Shown here piece after piece: positions 1-7,119 of a DNA stretch of 16,730 nucleotides; within the stretch, counting starts at the first letter, position 1, and the number at the start of each line of letters is the position of its first letter. Position numbers and translations under genes: made by a program. A model generated the notes under the pieces. It ran no database searches. It was not told the DNA's origin and saw only the letters and a list, made by a program, of their open reading frames with translations. Origin of the DNA: CAYSBK01 sp964429265 (lineage in GTDB: Bacteria > Planctomycetota > Phycisphaerae > Sedimentisphaerales > Anaerobacaceae); contig CAYSBK010000036.1 of assembly GCA_964429265.1 (NCBI GenBank), positions 1 to 16,730 of the forward strand, given 5' to 3'.

Positions 1-1738
1 CGGCCTGGCTTTGCTGTTCGAGTTGTTGACGGGCCTGGGCCAGTTGCTTTTCCAGTGTCGCCTTTATCTCTGAAAGTTGCTTGTTGCTGTCTTGTGCTTC
101 GTGGTAGTGGGTTTGGAGTTTCTCGAGTTCATCGGTCTTTGCGGCGACGGCTTGCTCGGCCTGGCTAAGGGCCGATTCCTGCTGCTGGAGCTGCACTTGC
201 AGCCCGGCCAGTTGCTTTTCGAGCTCCTGCTGCTGCTGTATTTTGGAGTTCAACTGCCCTTCGGCGGCAGCCAGTGCCCTGGTGTGGTGTTCTACGAGAG
301 CTTCAGCCTTCAAGCGCTCGGCCCTTTCGGATTGAAGCTGTTGTTCGAGCTGGTCGGCGCGTTGCTCGGCCTGGAGGCGCGCTGCGGCCTGATGCTCAGC
401 CTGTTGCTGGGCTTGCCTACAAGCCTCTGCCTGTAGGCGGGTGTTTTCTTCGGCGGCTGCCAGGGCTTCTGCCTGAGCCTGCAGTTTGCGTTGGGCTTCG
501 TGTAGTGCCTGGGTCTGGGAGTCAGCTCGGAGGCGGGCTTTTTCGGCAGCCGTTGCCAGTGTGCGGATGTTTTCCTCGAGGCGGGTTATCTGGCGCTGGT
601 ATTCGATTTGCTGCCGGCGGAGGTCGGCAAGCTGGACCTTATGAGCTTGAAGTTGTTCGCCGGCCGTGGCGGCGGCGTTGGTTTGCTGCTGCAGTTGGAC
701 CTGCGTTGCGGCCAAATCCTCGTTGGTGGTGGCCAGCTCTTCGGTGAGGGCATCGATTCTTTCTTGCAAGAGTTTTTTCTCGCCGGCACGGGCCTGGACC
801 TCCTGTTCAAGCCGGCGATGAACATCGGCAAGCTGCAGCTTGTAGTCTTCCAGTTCCCGGTCTGCCTGGGCGAGTTGTTGTTGATATGTCTGATTCTGCC
901 GGCGCAGATGGTCACCGGCGTGGGCCTGGTTTCGTGCGTCGGCTTCGAGCCCGGCTATGCGCTGCTGCAACTCGGCACGCTGCTTCTCGAGATTCTCTAT
1001 CGCTTGGGCTTGCTGGTCGAGTTTTTCCTGCAGTTGCTCCGCTTTCTGCTGATAGCCGAGGACATGTTGCTCGGCTTGCTGCTGGATTTGGAGTCTGGAT
1101 TGTTGTTCGGTGCGGGCAATCTGCTCGGCACGGTTGCGGGCCTCGACGGCCTCGGCGGCGAGTTGTTCGGCTTCTTGGCGGGCACGGGTTTGGGCTTCCA
1201 GCTCGGCGCGGGCTGCGGTAAGTGCCTCGGTGTAGGCTCGATAAGCCTTTGTTTTCTCTTCCAGCGCTTGCTGGGCCTGCTTTTCCGCCCGTATTCGGGC
1301 CTGTATTTCTTCCCTGGCAACCTCTTCAGCCTCGGCTCTTGCCTTGGCGTGGCGCTGGGCCGTTGCCTCGGCCTCGAGGCGGGCCTGTTCGTGTTGTCTG
1401 GCCTTTTCCTCGGCTTGGGCCCGCAGTTTTGCCTCGGTTCTTGCTTTTTCTTTTGCGCGTGCGATGGCGTCGGCTCTGGCCTTCTTCTCGGCCCTGGCCT
1501 TCTCTTTGGCGGCGGCCTTTTCCTTTGCCTTGGCAAGGGCCAGGGCCTTGGCTCTTGCCTTGGCCTGAGTCTGTGCCTTCTTTTTATTTATGCAGGGCAC
1601 AAGTGGGTGAAAGGGCCAGTGCTTTTCGCCGCAGATGCTGCAGGTAGGTACAAACTTGTCGTTATTATCGGCCGAATTGACCGGCTGTTTGTTCTCGGCG
1701 GGGTCTTGCCGGTCGCTGTTTGTCGTGTCAGTGTTCAT
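1..1738 (-). CDS. Long coiled-coil protein with N-terminal Cys/His cluster (partial, C terminus outside window)
   Basis: Reading the minus strand from the ATG at 1738 gives 579 codons with no stop down to the window edge, so the gene is cut at its 3' end. Residues 1-32 are polar. Residues 33-49 hold C33, C36, H40, H44 and C49, a possible zinc knuckle. From about residue 52 to the edge the protein is Ala/Glu/Gln/Lys/Arg-rich, with Leu spaced as in heptads (runs such as EKQLAGLQVQLQQQ), so it should be one very long coiled coil. No signal peptide or membrane segment is visible, which suggests a cytoplasmic scaffold or filament-like protein. Composition alone mimics TolA- or SMC-like proteins, but no ATPase motif is present in the visible part. 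The start is supported by the cluster lying just behind it; no clear ribosome binding site is seen. The function is not recognised. Confidence 0.8.
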   Translation of the reverse strand, partial: MNTDTTNSDRQDPAENKQPVNSADNNDKFVPTCSICGEKHWPFHPLVPCINKKKAQTQAKARAKALALAKAKEKAAAKEKARAEKKARADAIARAKEKARTEAKLRAQAEEKARQHEQARLEAEATAQRHAKARAEAEEVAREEIQARIRAEKQAQQALEEKTKAYRAYTEALTAARAELEAQTRARQEAEQLAAEAVEARNRAEQIARTEQQSRLQIQQQAEQHVLGYQQKAEQLQEKLDQQAQAIENLEKQRAELQQRIAGLEADARNQAHAGDHLRRQNQTYQQQLAQADRELEDYKLQLADVHRRLEQEVQARAGEKKLLQERIDALTEELATTNEDLAATQVQLQQQTNAAATAGEQLQAHKVQLADLRRQQIEYQRQITRLEENIRTLATAAEKARLRADSQTQALHEAQRKLQAQAEALAAAEENTRLQAEACRQAQQQAEHQAAARLQAEQRADQLEQQLQSERAERLKAEALVEHHTRALAAAEGQLNSKIQQQQELEKQLAGLQVQLQQQESALSQAEQAVAAKTDELEKLQTHYHEAQDSNKQLSEIKATLEKQLAQARQQLEQQSQA

Positions 1739-1934
1739 AGCGGACACACGCAATAAACGCGGTACTGATCCCTGCAAACGTACTCAGGGGCAATACCGCC
1801 ATGCAGATCACCCTATTCCAGGCAGCCATACTAATGCGGGCGCGAGGGATTTTCAAGGGTATAAGCGAGCGGCACCTGTTAAACAGGCTGCTCGGCGGGT
1901 GGGTCAGCCGGTGGTCTGGTTATGGTGGTGGGGG
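1739..1934. other. Intergenic leader between PilZ gene and coiled-coil gene
   Basis: No gene is seen here. On the minus strand, positions 1761-1797 can fold into a hairpin: ggta/tacc at the base and ccctg/caggg above, separated by an internal loop. It would sit in the leader of the coiled-coil gene. Positions 1875-1887 hold a 13-base inverted repeat, CCTGTT-A-AACAGG, that could be an operator. Neither is followed by a T-run, so neither looks like an intrinsic terminator. Their function is unknown. Confidence 0.3.
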
Positions 1935-2252
1935 CTATTGCTGGAACTGGACGGCGACAGCCAGTCGACCATTCTTTAGAAGGCTTGTGCGGTCGACTCG
2001 GACGATTTTTCCCGCCTTTATTCTTGCGTAGCAGCCCTTTTCCCTGGCCAGCCTCGCCGTCCGCGGGAAGTTCAGTTCTACGACGTTTCCACACCTTACG
2101 GGCGTTGTCACCGGCAGGTGGATGAGCACGCCGGACTTGCTGACGTTGGCGCTGGTGCCGTTAAAGAATCTGCCGGCCTGAGGCAGCCAGACGCTGACGG
2201 GCCAGGACAACTGCGTGCGGGCGTTCTTGCGCTGCTCGACTAAGGTTGCCAT
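1935..2252 (-). CDS. PilZ-domain protein, probable c-di-GMP receptor
   Basis: A 105-residue single-domain protein. It carries both PilZ signatures: RxxxR (R8 and R12 in EQRKNARTQ) and the downstream N-x-S-x-x-G (N36, S38, G41 in ANVSKSG). PilZ domains of this type bind cyclic di-GMP and change the behaviour of a partner, often in motility, adhesion or exopolysaccharide control. The start at 2252 is preferred because GGAG lies about 8 bases upstream. An ATG at 2312 in the same frame would add 20 residues with no family resemblance. No output domain is attached, so it must act on another protein. The coiled-coil gene downstream on the same strand is a possible partner, but the roughly 200-base gap makes co-transcription uncertain. 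Confidence 0.85.
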   Translation of the reverse strand: MATLVEQRKNARTQLSWPVSVWLPQAGRFFNGTSANVSKSGVLIHLPVTTPVRCGNVVELNFPRTARLAREKGCYARIKAGKIVRVDRTSLLKNGRLAVAVQFQQ

Positions 2253-2560
2253 AAGTTTGTCTCCACAAAAATATATCGCTCCATCTTCACCATGTGGTTG
2301 TGTTATCGGCAATGTTAAGCTGGGAAGATTAGCGTGTTTGGGCGATTTCGTTGCTTTTTTCGGAAGGTTTTGCCCGGCCGTGCGGCGTGCAATTGTGAAT
2401 GGCGTTGTTATAGGACCGGCCGGTCCGCCGGCGATGGTGTTTGTTTCTGCGGTGAGGGAAAGGCCCGGGCAACGGTTGTTGAAGCGAATTGCCGGGGGCC
2501 GGGCGGTTCGGACCGGTAAAGCTTGAGTAGGGCCGTTTTATTCTGTATGGTGTGGCGGCG
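2253..2560. other. Divergent intergenic region, no gene seen
   Basis: This stretch of about 300 bases separates the minus-strand PilZ gene from the plus-strand sua5 fusion, so promoters for both should lie here. Several GC-rich inverted repeats are visible, for example ACCGGCCGGT near 2413-2423. No convincing -35/-10 pair or terminator could be picked out by eye. The open frames here lack family resemblance and cross the divergent starts. Confidence 0.4.
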
Positions 2561-3682
2561 ATGGAAACGCAACTTAGAAAGATCGACCCGCTGCAGCCGG
2601 AAGTGGAGGCTATCAGGCAGGCGGCGGCCATACTTGAGGGGGGCGGTTTGGTGGCGGTGCCGACCGAGACGGTGTACGGGATTGCGTGCCGGGCTGAGCG
2701 GTCGTTTACCGCACGACTGGACGAGCTTAAGGGCCGGCCGGCAGGCAAGCCCTACACGCTGCATATCGCGCGCAAGGATGACGTACGCAGGTATGTGCCG
2801 CGGATAGACATTCGGGCTCGCAAGCTGGTTGACCGCGGCTGGCCGGGGCCGCTGACGCTGGTGTTTGAACTTGGGGATGCGGACCTTGAGACGGTGCGGC
2901 TGGAGCTTGGAGAGGCCGTTTTTGAAGGGCTGTATGCGGCTGGTTCGGTGGGGATACGTTGCCCCGACCATCGGGTTGCGGCGATGATGCTGTCGCAGGT
3001 GCACCATCCGGTGGTTATGCCAAGTGCCAATATCAGCGGTCATAAGCCAGCGGTTGACGGCAAAACGGTTTATGAAGGCTTCAAGGGTGCGATTGAGATG
3101 GTGCTTGACGCGGGCCGATGCAAATATGGGGTCAGCAGCACCATTGTGAAGATAGGCAAAAAGCGGCTGGAGGTAGTGCGGCAGGGCTGCTATTCCGCCG
3201 AGCGGATCGAGACGATGTCAAAGGTCAGAATCCTGCTGGTGTGCACGGGCAACACGTGCAGGAGCCCGATGGCGGAAGGGCTGTTTCGGAAATATCTTGC
3301 CGGAAAATTGGGCTGTGCGCTTGACGAAGTGGAGAAACTGGGCTATAAAATTGAGTCGGCCGGCGTGATGGGGATTTCCGGCGCCGGGGCCAGTGCCGAG
3401 GCGGTGGCTGCCTGTGCGGCCCGGGCAGTGGACATAAACGGCCATCGCAGCAGGAAATTGTCCCGCAGGCTGGTCGAGCAGAGCGACTTGATACTGGTTA
3501 TGACCAATGCGCATCGCGAGGCGGTCCTGTCGATGTGCGCTGGTGCAGAGAGCAGGTGCCAGTTGCTGGCAAAGGATCGGGAGATACCCGACCCGATAGG
3601 CCGGGGCCGGCGGGAATATGAAAACTGTGCAGCAATGATTGAACAGGCCGTCAGAGAAAGGGTCAGCGAGCTTGTAAGATGA
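2561..3682 (+). CDS. Threonylcarbamoyl-AMP synthase (Sua5/YrdC) fused to low-molecular-weight protein phosphatase
   Basis: One uninterrupted frame holds two enzymes. Residues ~14-212 are a Sua5/YrdC/TsaC domain, with PTETVYG (34-40), the KxRP...KP segment (57 onward), SANISG (155-160) and SSTIV. This domain makes threonylcarbamoyl-AMP from Thr, bicarbonate and ATP for the t6A37 tRNA modification. Residues ~221-373 are a low-molecular-weight phosphatase with P-loop CTGNTCRS (nucleophile C228, R234) and the general-acid Asp in IPDP (D344). The P-loop Thr232 matches the protein-arginine phosphatase YwlE rather than typical tyrosine phosphatases (inference). The linker is only about 10 residues, and a Met (MSKVRILLV) marks the ancestral second start. 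An alternative GTG start lies at 2552; neither start has a clear ribosome binding site. The stop overlaps the rpiB start by four bases (ATGA), so the two should be translationally coupled. The order sua5-phosphatase-rpiB matches Bacillus ywlC-ywlE-ywlF. Confidence 0.93.
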   Translation: METQLRKIDPLQPEVEAIRQAAAILEGGGLVAVPTETVYGIACRAERSFTARLDELKGRPAGKPYTLHIARKDDVRRYVPRIDIRARKLVDRGWPGPLTLVFELGDADLETVRLELGEAVFEGLYAAGSVGIRCPDHRVAAMMLSQVHHPVVMPSANISGHKPAVDGKTVYEGFKGAIEMVLDAGRCKYGVSSTIVKIGKKRLEVVRQGCYSAERIETMSKVRILLVCTGNTCRSPMAEGLFRKYLAGKLGCALDEVEKLGYKIESAGVMGISGAGASAEAVAACAARAVDINGHRSRKLSRRLVEQSDLILVMTNAHREAVLSMCAGAESRCQLLAKDREIPDPIGRGRREYENCAAMIEQAVRERVSELVR

Positions 3683-4158
3683 AGGTAGTAGTAGGAAGCG
3701 ATCACCGAGGGTTCGAGGTCAAGCAGCAGGTAAAGGCCATATTGAACGAGCTGGGCCACGAGTGCATCGACGTGGGGACCAACGATACCAATCCGGTCGA
3801 TTACCCGGACGTAGCGTACCCGGCAGCGAAGGCGGTTGCGACCGGTCAGGCGGACCGGGCCATACTGGCTTGTGCGACGGGCATTGGTATGAGCATAGCA
3901 GCCAACAAGGTGAAAGGGGTCCGTGCAGCGATCTGCCACGATGAGTTGAACGCGCGGATTTCGAGAGACCACAACGATGCAAACGTGCTTTGCATATCGG
4001 GCGACCAGATAAGCGGTCCTCTTTTGCGGAAGATCGTACAGGTTTGGATGGATACGGAGTTCGGCGGCGGCCGACATCAGCGAAGGGTTGACAAGATAAT
4101 CGCCATCGAGGATGGGCAGGTGACGGATGTGGTGCCCGACCGGCTTGATGCTTCCTGA
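3679..4158 (+). CDS. rpiB: Ribose-5-phosphate isomerase B
   Basis: 159 residues, typical of the RpiB/LacAB family. It interconverts ribose 5-phosphate and ribulose 5-phosphate in the non-oxidative pentose phosphate pathway, supplying ribose for purine synthesis (purL and purQ lie 4 kb away). Visible family features are GSDHRGFEVK (D8, H9), DYPD with Y42, ACATGIGMSIAANK with catalytic C65 and T67, SRDHNDANVL with H98, and the phosphate-binding arginines R132 and R136. The catalytic Cys makes it an E. coli-like RpiB rather than the Glu-using mycobacterial type. The C terminus runs about 10 residues past the usual end. The start codon overlaps the stop of the upstream fusion gene. Confidence 0.95.
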   Translation: MKVVVGSDHRGFEVKQQVKAILNELGHECIDVGTNDTNPVDYPDVAYPAAKAVATGQADRAILACATGIGMSIAANKVKGVRAAICHDELNARISRDHNDANVLCISGDQISGPLLRKIVQVWMDTEFGGGRHQRRVDKIIAIEDGQVTDVVPDRLDAS

Positions 4159-4187
4159 GCGGAGGTGGCACCACAGCGGTGGAACCC

Positions 4188-5570
4188 TCAGTGTCGGTCG
4201 AAGGCAATCGCCGAAGCGGAGCTGTCTATAGGCGAGGGGGACCAATCGTAGGTTGTGAGGGTGCGACCGTCTTTGGTGGTCAGGCCATCAGGCACCATAG
4301 CCAAGCCCTGCTCGAAGCATACCGGCGCGACACTAATCGACTCGATTTGTAATCTTGTAAGGGGCACGACCTCGTCCGGCTCGCAGCGGCCGTTGCTGTT
4401 GCGGTCGAACCAGGCGGATATGCCGGTTAATTCAGGCCCTGTCAGTTTTCCGTCCCGGTCGTCATCGAGCAGGCCGAGGGCTTCGTAGCCGGTTGAGAAA
4501 AACAACCACCAGGTTACGGAGCCGAACAGTTGTCGGCCGGATGTGACGCGACCGGTACGGTGCGGGTCCCAGACGAGGATGGCGGTGGTTGGTTTTACCC
4601 AGGGCCACAAACGAGCAACCCCGTCACCGTCGAGGTCGAAGCGAACGTGCGTCTGCGGGGCAATCAGTTCGGCCGGACCGTTGTGCGGCTGGAACGAGAA
4701 TATGACGGGTGTAACCATATTCCTCTTCAGATTTTCGAGTTTTGTGATGTTCTTTCTGGTCGCTGCCAGTTGCTTCTTGTCGGCTTCGGGGAGGTTTTTG
4801 TCGGCCTCGGCGAGTCTTATGAAGGCTTTTCCAGCCTCGTAGCCGACCAGACTGCCCAGACCCGCGATGGGTCGATACTTATGCTTGAGGTCTTTTCTTA
4901 TGGAAAGGTCGTATGCGCTTTTGTAAGCGCGGCGGGCCTGTTCGAGAATGACTTTCCTGAACGGCTGTGGCACGATGTCGTCGTGGGCCTGTTGGAGAAA
5001 CTGCACGTACTGTTCGAGCAGGCTGGCCAGGCCGAGATGGTACAGGCCGTTCTCGTCGTCAAGCTGGATAGCCTTTTCGAAGTATTGCAGTGCTGCAGCG
5101 GCGTGTTGGACAAGCTCGGGGTCGGTTGGTTGGGGCGGCAGCCAGTTCTGCTTTAGAAGCTGGTCTCGCTTTTGGCTGTAGAGTGCGTAAAACCGCTTCT
5201 TTTGCTGCTGGGGCACATCGGCGTCTGCCTTGTAGCCCATTTCATCAAGTGCGAGTTTCCTGGCGTGCTGATCGCGAACGCGGGCGATGTAGTCGCCCCG
5301 CAGCCAGTCGGGCGCAATCTGCGGGGGCGTGCTGTCCGGGTTGGTTATGGCAACGAGGAAGGCCTTGTCCGCAAAGGCGAGATAGTGAATACGGGCAAGT
5401 GTGTAGTACCCGTAGGGGTTTTCGGGGTTTTCCCTTACGAAGGCGGCGGCGTTGCGCAGAAGCCGGTCCACGGGGGCATAGGTCGGGGCTGCGAACCTTG
5501 CACCGGCTTTTGAGCAGCAGCAAATAAGCACGCAGGTCAGCGGCAGGAAGATTTTGTTCTTGTTGAGCAT
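4188..5570 (-). CDS. Exported TPR-like / EF-hand calcium-binding protein, function unknown
   Basis: 460 residues. The N terminus (MLNKNKIFLPLTCVLICCCSKAG) is a signal peptide; the Cys cluster at 17-19 could serve as a degenerate lipobox, so a lipoprotein is possible. Residues ~33-280 are helical, with repeats of the Tyr/Ala/Leu pattern expected of TPR-like helices. Residues ~310-402 hold EF-hand-like loops: DLDGDG (312-317), WDPHRTGRV (334 onward), DDDRDGKLTGPEL (369-381) and DRNSNGRCEPDE (389-400). Such loops usually bind calcium. The GYEALGLLDDDRDG block resembles EF-hand domains often found in large planctomycete secreted proteins. It is convergent with rpiB and 211 bases downstream of accA on the same strand. 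AGGGATGGGAAA directly precedes the ATG. No enzyme motif is seen. Confidence 0.8.
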   Translation of the reverse strand: MLNKNKIFLPLTCVLICCCSKAGARFAAPTYAPVDRLLRNAAAFVRENPENPYGYYTLARIHYLAFADKAFLVAITNPDSTPPQIAPDWLRGDYIARVRDQHARKLALDEMGYKADADVPQQQKKRFYALYSQKRDQLLKQNWLPPQPTDPELVQHAAAALQYFEKAIQLDDENGLYHLGLASLLEQYVQFLQQAHDDIVPQPFRKVILEQARRAYKSAYDLSIRKDLKHKYRPIAGLGSLVGYEAGKAFIRLAEADKNLPEADKKQLAATRKNITKLENLKRNMVTPVIFSFQPHNGPAELIAPQTHVRFDLDGDGVARLWPWVKPTTAILVWDPHRTGRVTSGRQLFGSVTWWLFFSTGYEALGLLDDDRDGKLTGPELTGISAWFDRNSNGRCEPDEVVPLTRLQIESISVAPVCFEQGLAMVPDGLTTKDGRTLTTYDWSPSPIDSSASAIAFDRH

Positions 5571-5781
5571 TTTCCCATCCCTTTCAACAGCGAGTTGGAG
5601 AATCCGCCGGCAGCTTAACTACATGCTGCTCGCGCACCAGGGTCACTTATCCATTATGACGTACTGTGGCCGGATAGGGTTGACAAGAAAAGCAATTTTT
5701 TCCCGGCTATGAGTGGTCAAAAGAAGGCAGGCGAGTGGTTTAGGGCGGTTTCAGCATCTCGGGTGGAGGTAAGCCGCAGTG

Positions 5782-6882
5782 CTACGCCTTGGTCGGGAGA
5801 GGTTCCGGCTTGCGTTTTGCAGTTGCCTTCAAGGGCTTTATGCGTGTTTTTAAGGGTCGTTTTTGCCGGGTTTCGGCATAAAGGTCGTTGCCGATGGTGC
5901 GGAGCCTGCGGTAGCGGCGTTCGAGCAGTTCGTCGAGCTTGAGTCGTTTCAGTTCCGCCAGGGTTTTGGTTATGTACTTTTCGACGTTGTAAACGGTATC
6001 GTGGACGTTTCGATGAGCGCCGCCGAGTGGTTCGGGGATTATCGCGTCCACCAGGCCGAGCCTGTGCAGGTCGGCGCTGGTAAGCTTCAGTGCCTCGGCG
6101 GCGTGTGGTGCCTGGGAGCCGTCGCGCCAGAGGATGGCGGCGCATCCCTCTGGTGAGATGACGGAGTAATAGGCATACTGCAGCATTGCGAACCTGTCGC
6201 CGACGCCTATTCCCAGCGCGCCGCCGGAGCCGCCTTCACCTATGCAGACGCACACGATTGGTGTTTTCAGACGTGACATCTCGATCAGGTTTGCCGCTAT
6301 GGCGCGGGCCTGGCCTCGCTGCTCGGCTCCGACGCCCGGATATGCACCGGGCGTGTCGATGATAGTGACGACGGGCAGGTGGTATTTTTCCGCGAACGTC
6401 ATCTTGGCAAGGGCCTTGCGGTAGCCTTCCGGGTTGGCACAACCGAAGTTGCAGGCGATTTTCTCTCTCGTAGTCTTGCCCTTGTTCTGTCCGACGAGCA
6501 GGACTTTTTCTCTTCCGATCCGGCACAGTCCGGTCACAATTGCACGGTCGTCACCGAAGTACCGGTCGCCGTGCAATTCGCGGAAGTCCTTGACCATCAG
6601 CTGAAGGTAGTCTTTCAGCACGGGCCTGTCGGGGTGTCGGGCTACCTGGACGGTCTGCCAGGCGGTGAGGTTTGCGTAAATGCGTTTCAGTTCGGCGGTC
6701 TGTTGTTTCTGGAGTTCGCGAATCCTGTGGGAGTAATCGGCGCCGTCGGCCGAGGCGCGGTCCTGCAGTTCGCGGATTTTCCTGTCAAGCTCGGCGATCT
6801 TTTGCTCGAACTCCAAGTATCTGCCCGACAGCGTGATGCCGTTGGACACTCTTGCGTTAGTATTGTTATTCCGTCCGGCCAT
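5782..6882 (-). CDS. accA: Acetyl-CoA carboxylase carboxyltransferase subunit alpha
   Basis: 366 residues from the ATG at 6882. AccA pairs with AccD to transfer the carboxyl group from biotin (on AccB) to acetyl-CoA, giving malonyl-CoA for fatty acid synthesis. Family signatures are LEFEQKIAELDRKIREL near the N terminus, ARHPDRPVLKDYL (81-93), HGDRYFGDD, GQNKGKTTREKI, NFGCANPEGYRKALA, IDTPGAYPGVGAEQRGQ (175-191), IGEGGSGGALGIGVGDR and VISPEGCAAILWRD. The protein is about 45 residues longer than E. coli AccA, mainly through a basic Lys/Arg/Pro tail (~325-366). A GTG in frame at 6960 would add 26 residues, but that stretch is encoded by a terminator hairpin, so the ATG is preferred. No accD is in the window. 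Confidence 0.96.
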   Translation of the reverse strand: MAGRNNNTNARVSNGITLSGRYLEFEQKIAELDRKIRELQDRASADGADYSHRIRELQKQQTAELKRIYANLTAWQTVQVARHPDRPVLKDYLQLMVKDFRELHGDRYFGDDRAIVTGLCRIGREKVLLVGQNKGKTTREKIACNFGCANPEGYRKALAKMTFAEKYHLPVVTIIDTPGAYPGVGAEQRGQARAIAANLIEMSRLKTPIVCVCIGEGGSGGALGIGVGDRFAMLQYAYYSVISPEGCAAILWRDGSQAPHAAEALKLTSADLHRLGLVDAIIPEPLGGAHRNVHDTVYNVEKYITKTLAELKRLKLDELLERRYRRLRTIGNDLYAETRQKRPLKTRIKPLKATAKRKPEPLPTKA

Positions 6883-6924
6883 AAGGTCGTTGTCGGCTTC
6901 AGAGCATCTGACAGCCGTACCCTC

Positions 6925-6956
6925 AAAAAAAGCCTGCCCCGACACCGGGCTCAGGC
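6925..6956 (-). terminator. Intrinsic terminator-like hairpin in the accA leader (attenuator candidate)
   Basis: Read on the minus strand, GCCTG-ag-CCCG / loop GTGT / CGGG-g-CAGGC (6956 to 6932) is followed at once by seven T (6931-6925). This is a textbook intrinsic terminator apart from a small internal loop. No gene lies upstream on this strand before the divergent tyrA, so it can only stop transcripts begun between it and tyrA. That makes it a likely attenuator or the end of a short leader RNA. Confidence 0.65.
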
Positions 6957-6998
6957 GCACGTTCCGTATCCATCCCTGACGTTAATTGTTATTTCGGA

Positions 6999-7027
6999 AT
7001 GATAGCAGTTTGCGCTACAAAATCCAA
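6999..7027 (-). promoter_or_regulatory. Candidate sigma70-type promoter for accA
   Basis: On the minus strand, TTGGAT (7027-7022) is followed after 17 bases by TATCAT (7004-6999). The -10 box matches five of six consensus positions, the -35 box only three. Transcription would start near 6992. That gives a leader of about 110 bases which includes the hairpin and T-run at 6956-6925. Confidence 0.4.
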
Positions 7028-7034
7028 GAAGAAA

Positions 7035-7061
7035 TTGACAGGGTCGGATAGCTTTTATACT
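7035..7061 (+). promoter_or_regulatory. Candidate promoter for the tyrA-purL-purQ operon
   Basis: TTGACA (7035-7040, perfect -35) is followed by TATACT (7056-7061, five of six for -10) with a short 15-base spacer. It lies about 60 bases upstream of the tyrA ATG and overlaps the region driving accA in the other direction. The short spacer lowers confidence and might mean an activator is needed. Confidence 0.45.
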
Positions 7062-7067
7062 TTTCGC

Positions 7068-7103
7068 GGCGGAACCCGCCGGGGGCGGGCAGGCACTTTT
7101 TTT
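7068..7103 (+). promoter_or_regulatory. Alternative hairpins plus T-run in the tyrA leader
   Basis: Two mutually exclusive stems share the segment CCGCC. The first is GGCGG (7068-7072) with CCGCC (7076-7080). The second is CCCGCC (7075-7080) with GGCGGG (7084-7089). Seven T follow at 7097-7103. The layout resembles an antiterminator/terminator pair just before the tyrA start at 7120. The seven-base gap between the second stem and the T-run weakens the terminator reading. Confidence 0.35.
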
Positions 7104-7119
7104 ACGTAAGGTCTTTGCT

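Noticed and set aside
608..1756. Long plus-strand frame rich in Leu and Gly, resembling a membrane protein
   Set aside because: It is the complement of the Ala/Gln/Glu-rich coiled-coil gene read on the minus strand; its hydrophobicity is a codon artefact.
1875..1887. CCTGTT-A-AACAGG inverted repeat resembling a LexA-type operator
   Set aside because: A single site with no SOS gene nearby; listed only as a possible operator.
4158..4190. GGTGGCACCAC...GGTGG segment reminiscent of a T-box antiterminator core
   Set aside because: It lies downstream of rpiB between convergent genes, with no specifier stem, no following gene on that strand and no T-run.
3343..4245. Minus-strand frame of 300 codons opposite the phosphatase and rpiB
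   Set aside because: It lies antisense to two well-supported genes and has no motif.
6883..6960. N-terminal extension of AccA from the GTG at 6960
   Set aside because: The added codons coincide with a terminator hairpin and have no counterpart in AccA; the ATG at 6882 is better.
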